DNA of 37,217 bases from Chara braunii (Eukaryota; Streptophyta; Charophyceae; Charales; Characeae), in the NCBI GenBank assembly GCA_003427395.1, contig BFEA01000191.1, forward strand, positions 1,423,838 through 1,461,054, written 5' to 3'. This document shows positions 10,378 through 19,283 of the stretch, piece after piece. Both the position numbers and the translations under genes were made by a program. The notes below the pieces were generated by a model, which worked only from the letters and a program-made list of their open reading frames with translations, was not told the DNA's origin and did no database searches. Each line of letters starts with the position of its first letter. Positions within the stretch are counted from its first letter, which is position 1.

Positions 10378-10401
10378 CCCCCTGGACGAACAGACGTGAC
10401 C
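10285..10401. repeat. 21-bp minisatellite near the LTR edge
   Basis: Three consecutive 21-bp units (10285-10305, 10306-10326, 10327-10347) share the pattern GNRCAGACAN...CTGCAC. Degenerate units GAACAGACATGACCTGCAC (10358-10376) and GAACAGACGTGACC (10388 on) follow. The repeat straddles my estimated LTR boundary and makes that boundary uncertain. Confidence 0.75.
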
Positions 10402-10593
10402 CCCAAATCTAGATATTGCAACTGTTCGTTCGAGGGCACAACTGTGACCTTTGACATTGGCTTTTGTTTAGCTAGGATGTGACTCTTGACCCAGAGAACA
10501 TGTCCTTTGATCTGCTTTCACGAGTTGGGCCCTGGCGAGTGACCCCTCTATGCTGCATTTGCCGAACAGGGTCTGAATCGGGTAAAGGCCCTT
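10402..10593. other. Spacer between E2 pol and its LTR
   Basis: No coding sequence. It contains several TTTGAC/CTTTGA words and presumably represents the 3' untranslated part of E2. A polypurine tract cannot be fixed with confidence. Confidence 0.35.
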
Positions 10594-11814
10594 TTACTCT
10601 CGCCGGCCTAGTTTCGAAGTCCTCTGAGAAAAAACCTTCATCATAATACTGATTCCTCTTTTAGCTCTTTCATATGCAGACACAACATGAGGTGCGGAAC
10701 CCATTAGGTCTTCTCGTGTGAACCAGCGATCTTCACTTGGATCCTGATAAGCGAATCTCAGCTTATACTGCCGTTGTGGTCTGCCTCTACGTCCAGTCTG
10801 AAAGGTACTTTCAGCAACAATCTTATCCACATCGTATTTCCCATCCATACTAGGAGGTATCGCCGATCTGCGACTGGGAAACAACTCATTTGTTACGCAA
10901 GGTAAAAGTTTCAAAGTGTGGAATACTGGATACGTATGTAGATGTAGAGGAATCTCTATAACATATGAAGGACCATCCACATCGCCAATCACATCTAGAA
11001 CCTGCCAAGGTCCTCTGTAGACTGGTAGCAACTTCTGGGAGATGTTCTCTTCGGGAGCAAACTCCTTAGACTTAACCCACACCAGATCACCTACAGCAAA
11101 CTGAGAAGGTCTTCTATGCTTATTTGCCTGTTCTATCATTTGATGTTGTGCCTTCATTATATTTCCTTTTACCTTTTCAATGTCTTTCTGATACTGGATA
11201 GCAAATTCACTAGTTCCTGGTGGAAGCTTATGCACTTGATCCGGGTTTAGCCGATCAATAGGCCTGCGTGGACGCCATCCCAGATGCAACTCCATCGGAG
11301 TCTTACATGTAGATAAACGAACAGAGTTATTGTAGGCACTAGCAACTTTGGGCAAATGTTCGCCCCAGTCAATCTGGTCGGGACGAATATACATGCAAAG
11401 CGTTTGCTGCAAAATCTTGTTCATTTGCTCAGTTCGCCCATTAGTTTCAGGATGTCTGCCTGAAGACATAGTCAACTTAGAGCCATAGACGTTCATTAGC
11501 TGCTCCCATTGTTCACTTGTGAACCTTGTGTCTCTGTCACTCACGATTGTCAAGGGATGTCCATAGTCTTTCACCCAATGGTTAAAGAACTCCCGGATTA
11601 CCAGTTCCGTTTTTGCTGCCGCTGGTAAAGCTACGAAGACAGCATACTTACTAAATCTGTCGACGATTACCATTACCTGCGTCTTCCCATTCCTGCTTTT
11701 TACTTTGGTGTCCATAAAGTCAATGGACACAGAGTCTCCTGGACCTGTTGGAATAGGCAAAGGCTTAAGTAAACCAAGAGGAGGCTGTGTGGTGCTCTTA
11801 TTTCTTTGACACAC
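10594..11814 (-). pseudogene. Ty3/gypsy integrase of E2 (catalytic core and C-terminus)
   Basis: 406 codons. The integrase core carries the D,D-35-E triad: SIDFMDTK, IVSDRDTRF, then NGRTEQMNK. A GPY/F-like module follows (LLPVYRGPWQVLD, SYVIEIP), then a chromodomain-like tail (YKLRFAYQDPSEDRWFTRED). The role is insertion of element cDNA into the genome. The frame is the same as that of 11815-12441; the two are separated only by one TAA that falls inside the zinc-finger CxxC (GC*VC). Apart from that stop the integrase looks undamaged, making this the best-preserved enzyme in the window. The family matches E1. Confidence 0.93.
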
Positions 11815-12441
11815 TTAACAGCCCTGCACATACGCAATGCAGTCTGGTTTCATGCGGGGCCAGATGTAGGAACGCAAAAGGTTTGCGTAAGTCTTCCTCC
11901 ACCCAAAATGTCCCTCGGTGTCGTGACATTCCCCTAAGATCAAACTCTTGATCTCTTCCACATTCGGAATACAAAGCCTGTCAGGCATATCAGTCCTTTC
12001 AAACAACAGTCCTTGCGTGATACGATAGTTAGGAAACTCTGCTGGCGCTTCTTGTACACGTTTAAGCAAAGCGTCATAGACAGGATCAGTGGAATACGCA
12101 TTTCTAATTTTCTCCTGTAAATCGGTGCCCACATCTAAATAGGTTACAATGGCACCAAAGAAATCTGATCTTCGACTCAACACGTCGACAACAACGTTAT
12201 ACTTACCCTTAACTGGCTTTAGCTCAAAGTCATATTGATCAATCTCAGCAGCCCACCTCGTCAGTTCAGGTGCCATCTGGGCCTGTGTTTTAAGCCAACG
12301 AAGTGTTTCATGATCTGAATATACCGTGAAGTAGCGTCCTAAGAGATAGCGTCGCCAGTGATCCAAAGCTTCCCGGAGGGCATACAACTCTCTCTCATAT
12401 GTAGAAGCGGCAACCTTCTCGTTAGGCAGTCGTCGGGACAT
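11815..12441 (-). pseudogene. E2 RNase H and integrase H2C2 zinc finger
   Basis: 208 codons. RNase H motifs seen: TYERELYALREAL (Glu), VYSDHETLRWL (Asp) and VVVDVLSRR (last Asp). They are followed by a linker and the H2C2 zinc-binding start (GECHDTEGHFGWRKTY, then CIAYVQGC). The first RNase H aspartate (normally in TDAS) is missing because of a short deletion between this frame and 12506. The stop at the end interrupts the zinc finger's second cysteine pair and splits this from the integrase core. Confidence 0.92.
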
Positions 12442-12505
12442 AAACTCTACAGGCCTGTATCCATTTCCATCATCTCGTTGGAGTACAGCGCCTATCCCGT
12501 ACTGA

Positions 12506-13837
12506 CTATGTGACTAGGAAGGGCAATGAAGGGTCAACAACTTTCAATACCGGATAATTAATTAGACATTTCTTCAGGCGTTTAAACGAGGCTGTACAGT
12601 TTGAATCCCACTTCCAGATAGTTTCCTTTTTGAGCAATTTGCGAAGGGGCGCAGCAATTATCGTGAAGTGTCTAACAAACTTCCGATAATAGTTGCCTAG
12701 CCGAAGAAACGACCGCATTTCAGTCAAAGTGCGGGGGTTAGGCCAATCGCGTATCGCTGCAATTTTTGTGTCTTTCGGTTTGATTTCTTCACCATCAAGC
12801 ACATGCCCTAAATACAAAACTTGACGTTTAGCCCAATCACACTTCTTCGGGTTCATCTTCAATTTTGCCTCACGCAACTTATTTAGCACAAGTCGAAGGT
12901 GCTCACAATGTTCACTCAAATTCTTACTAAAAATCAAAATATCGTCAAGATACACAACAACAAATTTATCAAGCCATTCACGGAAAAGCTCATTCATTGT
13001 TCTTTGGAAGGTTGCAGGAGCATTAGTAAGACCGAAGGGCAACACCATGAACTCATAGTGCCCGTACCTTGTTCGAAAGGCAGTTTTGTGTTGGTCTTCT
13101 GGCTCTACCTCAATCTGATGGTAGCCAGACTTCAAATCAATCTTAGTGAAGTACGTGCAACCCTGAACTTTATCCAAAAGATCATCTATCCTTGATAATG
13201 GCTCAACATTTTTGACTGTTATATCGTCAAGTCTTCTATAATCAATGCACATGCGTACCCCGCCATCTTTCTTTGGTACAAATAGCACAGGCGCACCATA
13301 GGGCGAGGAGCTAGGTCTTATCCACTCCTTTTCCAGCAATTCATCAAGCTGGGTTCGTAGTTCATCTAACTCCTTGGGTGACATTCGATAGATAGGCCCC
13401 TTAGGAATCTGACTTCCTGGAATAATCTCAATGCGATGTTTGATAGGTCTTTCAACTACACCGCTCGGGGTTTCTGCCACATCTGCGAATTCTTTCAGAA
13501 TCTTATTAACTTTTGGGGAGTTCGTCTCTTCTTTGACTTCACCCTCTCTTACTGGGCGCACATATGCCACAAAGACTTGGTCATACAAGTTGTGCTTCTT
13601 AACATGACGAGCAAACGTTGGGGCACTCATACAACAATGAGCTAAGCTGCTTTCTTTACCCGATTCATGGAATAGGCGAATTCTCTTCTTTCCACCCTGC
13701 AGACAAGGGAGCCAACACTCATGATCCCTCATCTTTATATCCGCATTTGCAGCTTCACCCCAATCCATACCTAAAAGAATGTCAAAAGGGAGATTATCTT
13801 CTACCAAGAGAGTCAGAGAGTGGAGAACGCGTTCCAC
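12506..13837 (-). pseudogene. E2 protease C-terminus, linker and reverse transcriptase
   Basis: 443 codons. It starts with the end of the retropepsin fold (LPFDILLGMDWGEA). A linker leads to RT with all usual blocks: [53 protein letters not shown], and the catalytic FVVVYLDDILIFSK. The connection domain (YLGHVLDGE, NYYRKFVRHF) follows. The RT itself appears intact, with the palm Asp in KIDLKS and YLDD. It is joined upstream through an in-frame TAG to the first part of protease, and ends at a stop created where a few bases of the RNase H start are lost. Confidence 0.94.
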
Positions 13838-14145
13838 CTTCCCCTATGCTTCGAGCCGGAAGTATACCTTGACCCCTTCAACGTACTTGTCCATCACGGT
13901 CACTGTACTATTAACTAATTTACTTACTACGGGCTCTTCCAATTGTTCAACTTTAAGCCCGAGACGCAACTTCTTTAATCCTTTCTAACTAATATAACTG
14001 CGTGTAGACCCTCTATCTATCATTCCTCCTACTCTTACTTTATTGACTTCAAGATCTGCAATTATTAGTTGTCCCACCCGAAGTAGAGCACACATGCTTT
14101 GCGGTTTTGTCCTTTGTCTGCTCGCTGCGCTGTAGACGGGTTCTG
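13838..14145 (-). pseudogene. E2 aspartic protease N-terminal part, broken
   Basis: Upstream of the RT frame the minus strand reads LIIADLEVNKVRVGG and then MIDRGSTRSYIS, the position of the retropepsin active site normally written D-S/T-G. Here the middle residue is Arg. A TAG follows Ile-Ser within the same stretch and another TAG lies before 13837. Upstream similarity stops near 14145, so gag is missing and E2 is 5'-truncated against the plus-strand element that follows. Confidence 0.7.
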
Positions 14146-14885
14146 AAGGGCAGGCCAACCCTATGGGAAAGACGAGACCGGACGTCTATAAATAAGTACC
14201 GGCGGGGACCTTCCATTGGTTGTGATCGTCGTCCTGTTTGCGACGTTAAATAATTCCTGAGGACTTTGGGGGCCGTTCATAAAAACGCCTCTTGATCAGC
14301 CAATCGATCGGTGTAAGGCTCGCTGCACGCGAGGATAAACACGGTGCAGGGCTGGCCAGCTCAACAGGACTCGGGGCACAGGGGTGGGTCGTGCGCACAC
14401 CTTCAGACACGCACACTGTTCTGGATTGCTCAGGGACATTGAGGACAAGAGACATTCAGAAAGAATTGAGGAAGGGGTAGATTCCATGTGATAACTTTGG
14501 GCAAGATTCCATTCTGCAAACAGACCCAACGAACGATTCTATTTTGATTTTGATTAGTTAGATGTACAGCCATTAACATCTGACACACCGCATAGTTTAG
14601 AATTGTTCTTTGTTCATTGTGCTTTATGTTTGCGAACTAGTCAAAGTCAAAGTAGTTTTGTTTGTAGGAATCTGAACGTACCTGTTGGACCCAAATGTTT
14701 AGTCTCTAACACAGCCACCGATTATTTATTTTATTGTATTTTAAATCGGTTTGTACACCATGCTGCGGTAGGCATCGAGAGTGTCCGAGTGCAGGCAGTG
14801 TACAATGTTGTAGCCTACGAGTGACAGGGAGGTCCCACAACCGGACGATAGGATCTTACGATCGGCAACACACCCAATAGCCCAC
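14146..14885 (+). other. Probable LTR/leader of plus-strand element E4
   Basis: There is no convincing gene in this 740 bp. A TATAAATA box on the plus strand (14187-14194) lies 700 bp upstream of the E4 gag frame, consistent with an LTR promoter, R/U5 and leader. I cannot identify LTR ends or a primer-binding site with confidence. A candidate LTR end is the ACA at 14825-14827 (GAGTGACA), but nothing after it matches initiator tRNA-Met. Confidence 0.35.
14187..14194 (+). promoter_or_regulatory. TATA box, candidate promoter of E4
   Basis: TATAAATA in a GC-rich context, facing the gag frame at 14886. Nothing else decides it. Confidence 0.4.
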
Positions 14886-15287
14886 TTGACCTTAGAACCA
14901 GAGGGCGCCAGGTTACTGTTCAGCCAGCTTAGGGAGAGACAGCAGCAGCAGTGGAGAGCTAGGGCAGCAGAGGCCAGCAGAGCATTTGCAAGTGAAGCCG
15001 CTGCTTCAGCAGCCATGGCAACTTTTGTGCAGCAAAGTTCCCAGGCTAGCAGTTCAGGATCTGTAGGGTCAACGGTCACGCAGACCCAGAGTCAGTCCAC
15101 TGGTGTGATGGCAAGCCATCCTATTGTGTTGACCCCCGAGGAGGTCGCCATACAGCGAGCAGCTATTCGTGAGGCACAGCTACAGCAAGCGTTAGGGGAG
15201 ATTAAGGCAAAGAAAGAGAAGATGATTAGAAGAAGAGCCAGGATGCAGCAGAGAGAAGGGGACATTAGTGAGAGAGAATGGACCTGA
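14886..15287 (+). pseudogene. E4 Gag, N-terminal coiled-coil part
   Basis: 133 codons, Gln/Ala/Arg-rich (RERQQQQWRARAAEASRA) with a charged helix at residues ~88-130 (EEVAIQRAAIREAQLQQAL, KAKKEKMIRRRARMQQRE), a likely coiled coil. It runs into the next gag frame by a frameshift at about 15280, where sense is kept (EREWT then MDADARTLR). I infer an N-terminal Gag region by position and continuity. The start at 14886 is the first ATG of the open frame; the true start may be the Met-Ala-Thr at 15015. Confidence 0.65.
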
Positions 15288-16123
15288 CGCATATGGATGC
15301 AGATGCGAGGACTTTGCGGACAGCCCTGCTAGGTGTTGTAGAAATGCAGGACCACCACACGACCCTCCTTCAGGACATTCAACAGAGTCTGGCCATTCTG
15401 GTCGGGCGTGCGCAGGCAGCTCCATCACCGTCCGAGCGCAGTGCCTGGCCCATTGTACAACGTCCTCCGTTTGTCCCACCGGTGACTGGGGTATCCCCAT
15501 ATGTCACTCCAGCATCGGTCCAAGCCGCTTCCCTAGGCATGCCCTTGACGGGAGGGTTCTCAGCAGGTCCTAGTGTACAGATTCGTGTACAGACAATGCT
15601 TTCCCAACCTCCGTCGCAGGTTGCCGTGAGCAGGCAGCCTGTTGTCTCACAGCCTGCACAGCCACAGGGTACACAGCCCCAGCAACAGCTAGTGCAGCAG
15701 CCTGCGCCTCAGGGTCCACAGCCCGGAACGGTACGAGTACCGGGGCAAAGTCAGTGGGTTCCAAAGACGGCCATCGCTGCTCCTAAACCCTTCACAGGGG
15801 ACAAGAGGGGCGAAGACCTTGACACATGGTCGAGGTCAGTGCCAGTCTACGTCAAGTGTAAACTTACCTTGCCACACGAGGAAGTGTTTGTGGCTGCCTC
15901 CTATCTAAAGGGGCGTGCAACAAGATGGTTGAGTGGTTTAGTGCAGTTGCAGGGATACGGCCATGACTTCCGCGCTTGGGCAGTCAACCAGAAACTGGAG
16001 GACTTCCTCAAGATGGTGGAAGACAGGTGGCATGATCCCCAGGAGGCTCAAAAGGCCACTGACGGGATCCTGGCTTTGCACAACAGGCATTTTAAGTCAG
16101 TAAGAGAGGCCACTGCGCAGTAG
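15278..16123 (+). pseudogene. E4 Gag, linker and capsid-like domain
   Basis: 281 codons. Residues 1-50 are helical (TLRTALLGVVEMQDHHTTLL). Residues 50-165 form a low-complexity Pro/Gln-rich linker (QPQGTQPQQQLVQQP). From ~170 comes the retrotransposon Gag/capsid fold: APKPFTGDKRGEDLDTW, YLKGRATRWLSG, DFLKMVEDRWHDP, ALHNRHFKSVREA. Gag forms the virus-like particle that packages element RNA in the cytoplasm. The frame is broken by a shift at ~16120. Confidence 0.88.
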
Positions 16124-16575
16124 AGCGTCTGATCTGTGTCCCTGGAGTGCGCTATGACCCCCAGGTTTTAATCACCTCCTACCTGAGATGTTTTCCTATG
16201 CCTCTCAGGAACCAGTTGGCAGGTGAGGCCAACATCAACATGCACAACTTCCCCTCGTTCAGCAAGAAGGCCCTAGACCTAGAAGCCAAGATAGGGCATG
16301 GACAAACACCCACGACGGATGGTAGGAAGAAGTCACTGCCTCCCAACTAGAAGGCGAAGGGACGCATCATGTTTGTCGACAACGGTGGTTCTACCATCGA
16401 GTTGGACGACGACTTCCAGGCGGGAGAGGTACAAAGACAAGCAGTGTAGAGGCTTCAGGGGGTGGAGTAGTTGCTGCCTCGGTACAAAAAGGCAAGGCGA
16501 CTGGTAGACGTCGTGGAGGCTCCCAGTCTAGGAGCCAAGTTGACCCCAACGCTCCTCCATGGGGAAAAGCAGTGT
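16121..16575 (+). pseudogene. E4 Gag, C-terminal part, interrupted
   Basis: After the frameshift the capsid domain resumes (VERLICVPGVRYDPQ, SYLRCFPMPLRNQLAG, ALDLEAKIG). A TAG near 16350 is followed in frame by MFVDNGGSTIELDDDF, and after another shift near 16438 by a Gly/Arg/Ser-rich tail (GKATGRRRGGSQSRSQVD). Coding similarity ends abruptly at about 16575, where the first tandem unit begins. No zinc knuckle, protease or pol follows, so E4 is a gag-only remnant. Confidence 0.8.
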
Positions 16576-17115
16576 CGAGCACATCGGTCCGGCACCGCAC
16601 AAGACAGCGCGGGACCCTCCCGGCCGCGTCACGCAGGAGTCGGTCTAAATCCTCGTCGTGAATACATAATGGAGCTTCCGCAAGCCGCTCCGGCCGAGTG
16701 CACCAGCCATACCTCTCGCGAGCCCCTACGCGAGGCACGACTTACCTCCACCTTACGGGAGCTGTCACCTCTCTTCGGTGGGCGTATCCCCGTCGAGCTA
16801 CCAGTCCACAGTACGAAAGCTGATCAGTTGCAATCGCAGAGGTGGACCAGCCGAGGGTGTTTCTCGTTCGTTGTAGCATAGAGGGTACGCGCGGTATTAC
16901 GCCTCTATCGGACCCACACGCGAACCGACATCTTGGGGGGCTGAGGTCCCAAGCGCGACTCGTCACCGGTCGACTAGGACGCATCCCACACGCCACGCAC
17001 ACACCACTATAAAGAACATAAAAATAAAAACACACACACCCACGCACGTACATATACATATACAGAACGACATTGAACAACAACGCGGCAACACTCCTAG
17101 TCCCTTAGTAGCCAT

Positions 17116-17370
17116 CCCATAACTCTCCGATGCGGAAATCGGATAGGCATCGCGTGCGAGACTTAGTATAAAACAGCGCGGACGCAGGGCTAACTCATAT
17201 CGACTCGCAATGCAAGCGTACGTAAGCGGTCGCAGTGATGGCGTACTATGTAGTACCCATAGTCATGCGATCCTCGTTGATCTCGAGGGTCGCATTCGAC
17301 ACTCAAGTGTCGGCTGACACGTGCCTTGAGGGATTGATCTCTCGACGCTGGACAACCGCCAAGTGCGGTT
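17116..17370 (+). ncRNA. Unit A promoter-like boxes and stem-loops
   Basis: CCCATAACTCTCC (17116-17128), TATAAAA (17167-17173), hairpin H1 GTACTA-TG-TAGTAC (17243-17256), H2 CGACACT-CA-AGTGTCG (17297-17312), H3 AACCGC-CAAGT-GCGGTT (17354-17370). The same order and spacing recur in units B and C, which is why I treat it as a possible structured transcript. It is not a family I know. Confidence 0.4.
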
Positions 17371-18128
17371 AAGAACCACACCCTTTTCTGCACCCTGCGG
17401 AGAGTGGGTGGCACACAGGTTCATACCTGTGGTGACAATCGTCTCTTATTGCCTTGGGGACCAACTCCATCATCTAGGGCCTGGAGAGAAATCAAGGGGT
17501 TTGACTTTGACGGCTGCCACAGACTACAACGTACAACCATAGAAACTCTTAAAAAGCAAGGGATAAAAGGGAATCTCCCTTTTCTCTCAAAAACATAATT
17601 TGTTTAGCCTTTGCGCGCGGTCACAGTAGGGTGCGTTGTCGAGCGCATCGGTCCCGCACGGGGACCCTCCCGGTCGCGTCACGCAGGATTTCGCAGGACT
17701 TGTCGCGGAGAGCATTTTGCCGCTTCAGCCGAGTGCGCCAGTCGTACCTCTCGCGAGTCCCTACGACAGGACAGGGTTACGCGAGGCACCGCTTACCTCC
17801 ACCTGCGGGAACTGTCACCATCCCTTAGGTGGGTGTATCCCCGCCGAGCTACGGAACCACTTGCGAAGGTTTTTCGTATGCAATTGCAGAGGTGGCCCAG
17901 CCGAGGGCGTTTCTCGTTCGCTGTAGCATAGGGGGTACGCGCAGTCGAACGCCCAAAATCGAGCCCGCGCGTGAATCGACGTTCTAAAGGGCCGACGTCC
18001 CAAACGCGACTCGACGCCGGTCGACTAGGACGCATCACACACACCACGCGTTTCACCACAACACTCACCTCCACAAACACACGACAATACAACAACGTAA
18101 CAACACTCCTAGTCCCTTTGGCACCCAA

Positions 18129-18387
18129 CCCATAACTTTCCTACGCGAGAGTCAAGTAGGCCTCGCCCGCTAAACTGGGCATAAAAAAGTTGGGCGGGCG
18201 CACGGCCTTTTCGTACTGACCAGCCATGCGTGCACAAGCGAGCACTCGCACTGATGGGGTACTATGTAGTACTCGTAACCGCGCGGCCCTTGATAATCTC
18301 GAGGGTCGTTCTCGACACTCACGTGTCGGCTGACAGGCGCTTTGAGGAGTTACCCTCTCGGCGCTAGACAATCGTCATGCGCGGTTG
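18129..18387 (+). ncRNA. Unit B promoter-like boxes and stem-loops
   Basis: CCCATAACTTTCC (18129-18141), CATAAAAAA (from 18180), H1 GTACTA-TG-TAGTAC (18259-18272), H2 CGACAC-TCAC-GTGTCG (18313-18328), H3 CAATCG/CGGTTG (18369-18374 with 18382-18387, one G-U pair). H1-to-H2 spacing is 54, as in A and C. Confidence 0.4.
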
Positions 18388-18820
18388 AAGACCACACCCT
18401 CTTCTGGACCCTGTGCACAGGGGTTGAGTAGACAACTTCAGGGCTGTCGTGGTAGCCAAAAATCAAGGGGTTTGACTTTGACGGTTGCCACGGACTAGAA
18501 CGTCCAACTATAAAAACTCAAAGGAGGAAGCAACCGCAGATAGAGAAAGAGGCTCACCCCCTTTTCGCTTTCTGCTTGACCCATATTCCCCCTTGTATAG
18601 TCTGGTAGGCCTTATCAAATAGAAGGGGTAGGCCAACACGAAAGATGCATGCGGATGATGCCCAAAATCAGACCCATAGGCAACCCGATGTTCGAGACGT
18701 TGGCGACTAGTACGCGGGCCACCATAGGCCGACTAGGACTGGTACCTTGCCCACGCGTCGTTCCGCGCTACCGAAACTCAGGTTTACTGGCCATAACGCG
18801 CTTTTGTCCTGTTCGCTTGA

Positions 18821-19016
18821 CCCATAACTTTCAGGTGCGGAAATCGGTAAGTGCTGCGTGCGTGGTTTAGTATAAAGTCGCGCGGACGCAGGACCTAAAC
18901 ATACCGACCAACAATGCAGTCATACATAAGCAGTCGTGATGACGACGCATTATGTGGTGCCCATACCCGAGTGGCCTCATCTGAGCCATGGGGTCGCTCT
19001 CGACGCTCAGGCGTCG
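18821..19016 (+). ncRNA. Unit C promoter-like boxes and stem-loops
   Basis: CCCATAACTTTCA (18821-18833), TATAAAG (18871-18877), H1 GCATTA-TG-TGGTGC (18947-18960), H2 CGACGC-TCAG-GCGTCG (19001-19016). H3 is absent, so the unit is truncated. Stem changes relative to A and B are compensatory or G-U-compatible in the plus-strand RNA. Confidence 0.4.
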
Positions 19017-19060
19017 GCTGAAGTGCGCGCTAAGGGGGGTAAACCTTTAGCGAGCGCAAA

Positions 19061-19283
19061 GGAGGCTGCCAAGATTTATACAAAGCTGAAAACAGAAAGA
19101 CAAAGTTATACTTGGGACTAACTTCTGACACTTGTTGGATAGTTAGGATTGAAGATAGTTTACACAATCTCCTTTCAGAGGATGGTATCGTGAGTTATCG
19201 TCAATTCTAGCTTCAAGTAAGGTCAGTCGTATCTTCATCCCAAGCTCTCCCTCCAATCATCCATCTCATCTACCTATGGCTCC
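19061..19283. other. Unassigned spacer
   Basis: No gene. It is AT-rich sequence joining the tandem units to the first hairpin-array unit. Confidence 0.4.

Larger units (their letters stand above)
16573..19060 (+). repeat. Three diverged ~1-kb tandem units (A, B, C)
   Basis: Unit A starts at 16573 (TGTCGAGCACATCGGTCC) and unit B at 17637 (TGTCGAGCGCATCGGTCC). Unit C is partial, aligning from about 18676 to 19016. Shared blocks in order are: CTACGACAGG/TCTCGCGAG-type start region, CGGTCGACTAGGACGCATC (16964, 18019; diverged in C), ACACTCCTAGTCCCTT (A and B), CCCATAACTYTC, a TATA box, three stem-loops, and in A and B the block ATCAAGGGGTTTGACTTTGA before the end. Identity is perhaps 70-80 per cent, with indels. 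They may be tandem LTRs, a satellite, or repeated noncoding transcription units. No coding frame is conserved convincingly, although minus-strand frames in A and B share a few residues (MRPSRP, ARRGY) and a GAG|GTAAG donor-like site (16745, 17796). Confidence 0.8.

Noticed and set aside
16573-19060. Ribosomal DNA spacer or 5S genes
   Set aside because: No rRNA sequence is recognisable in or beside the units and no pol I-type start sequence is seen.
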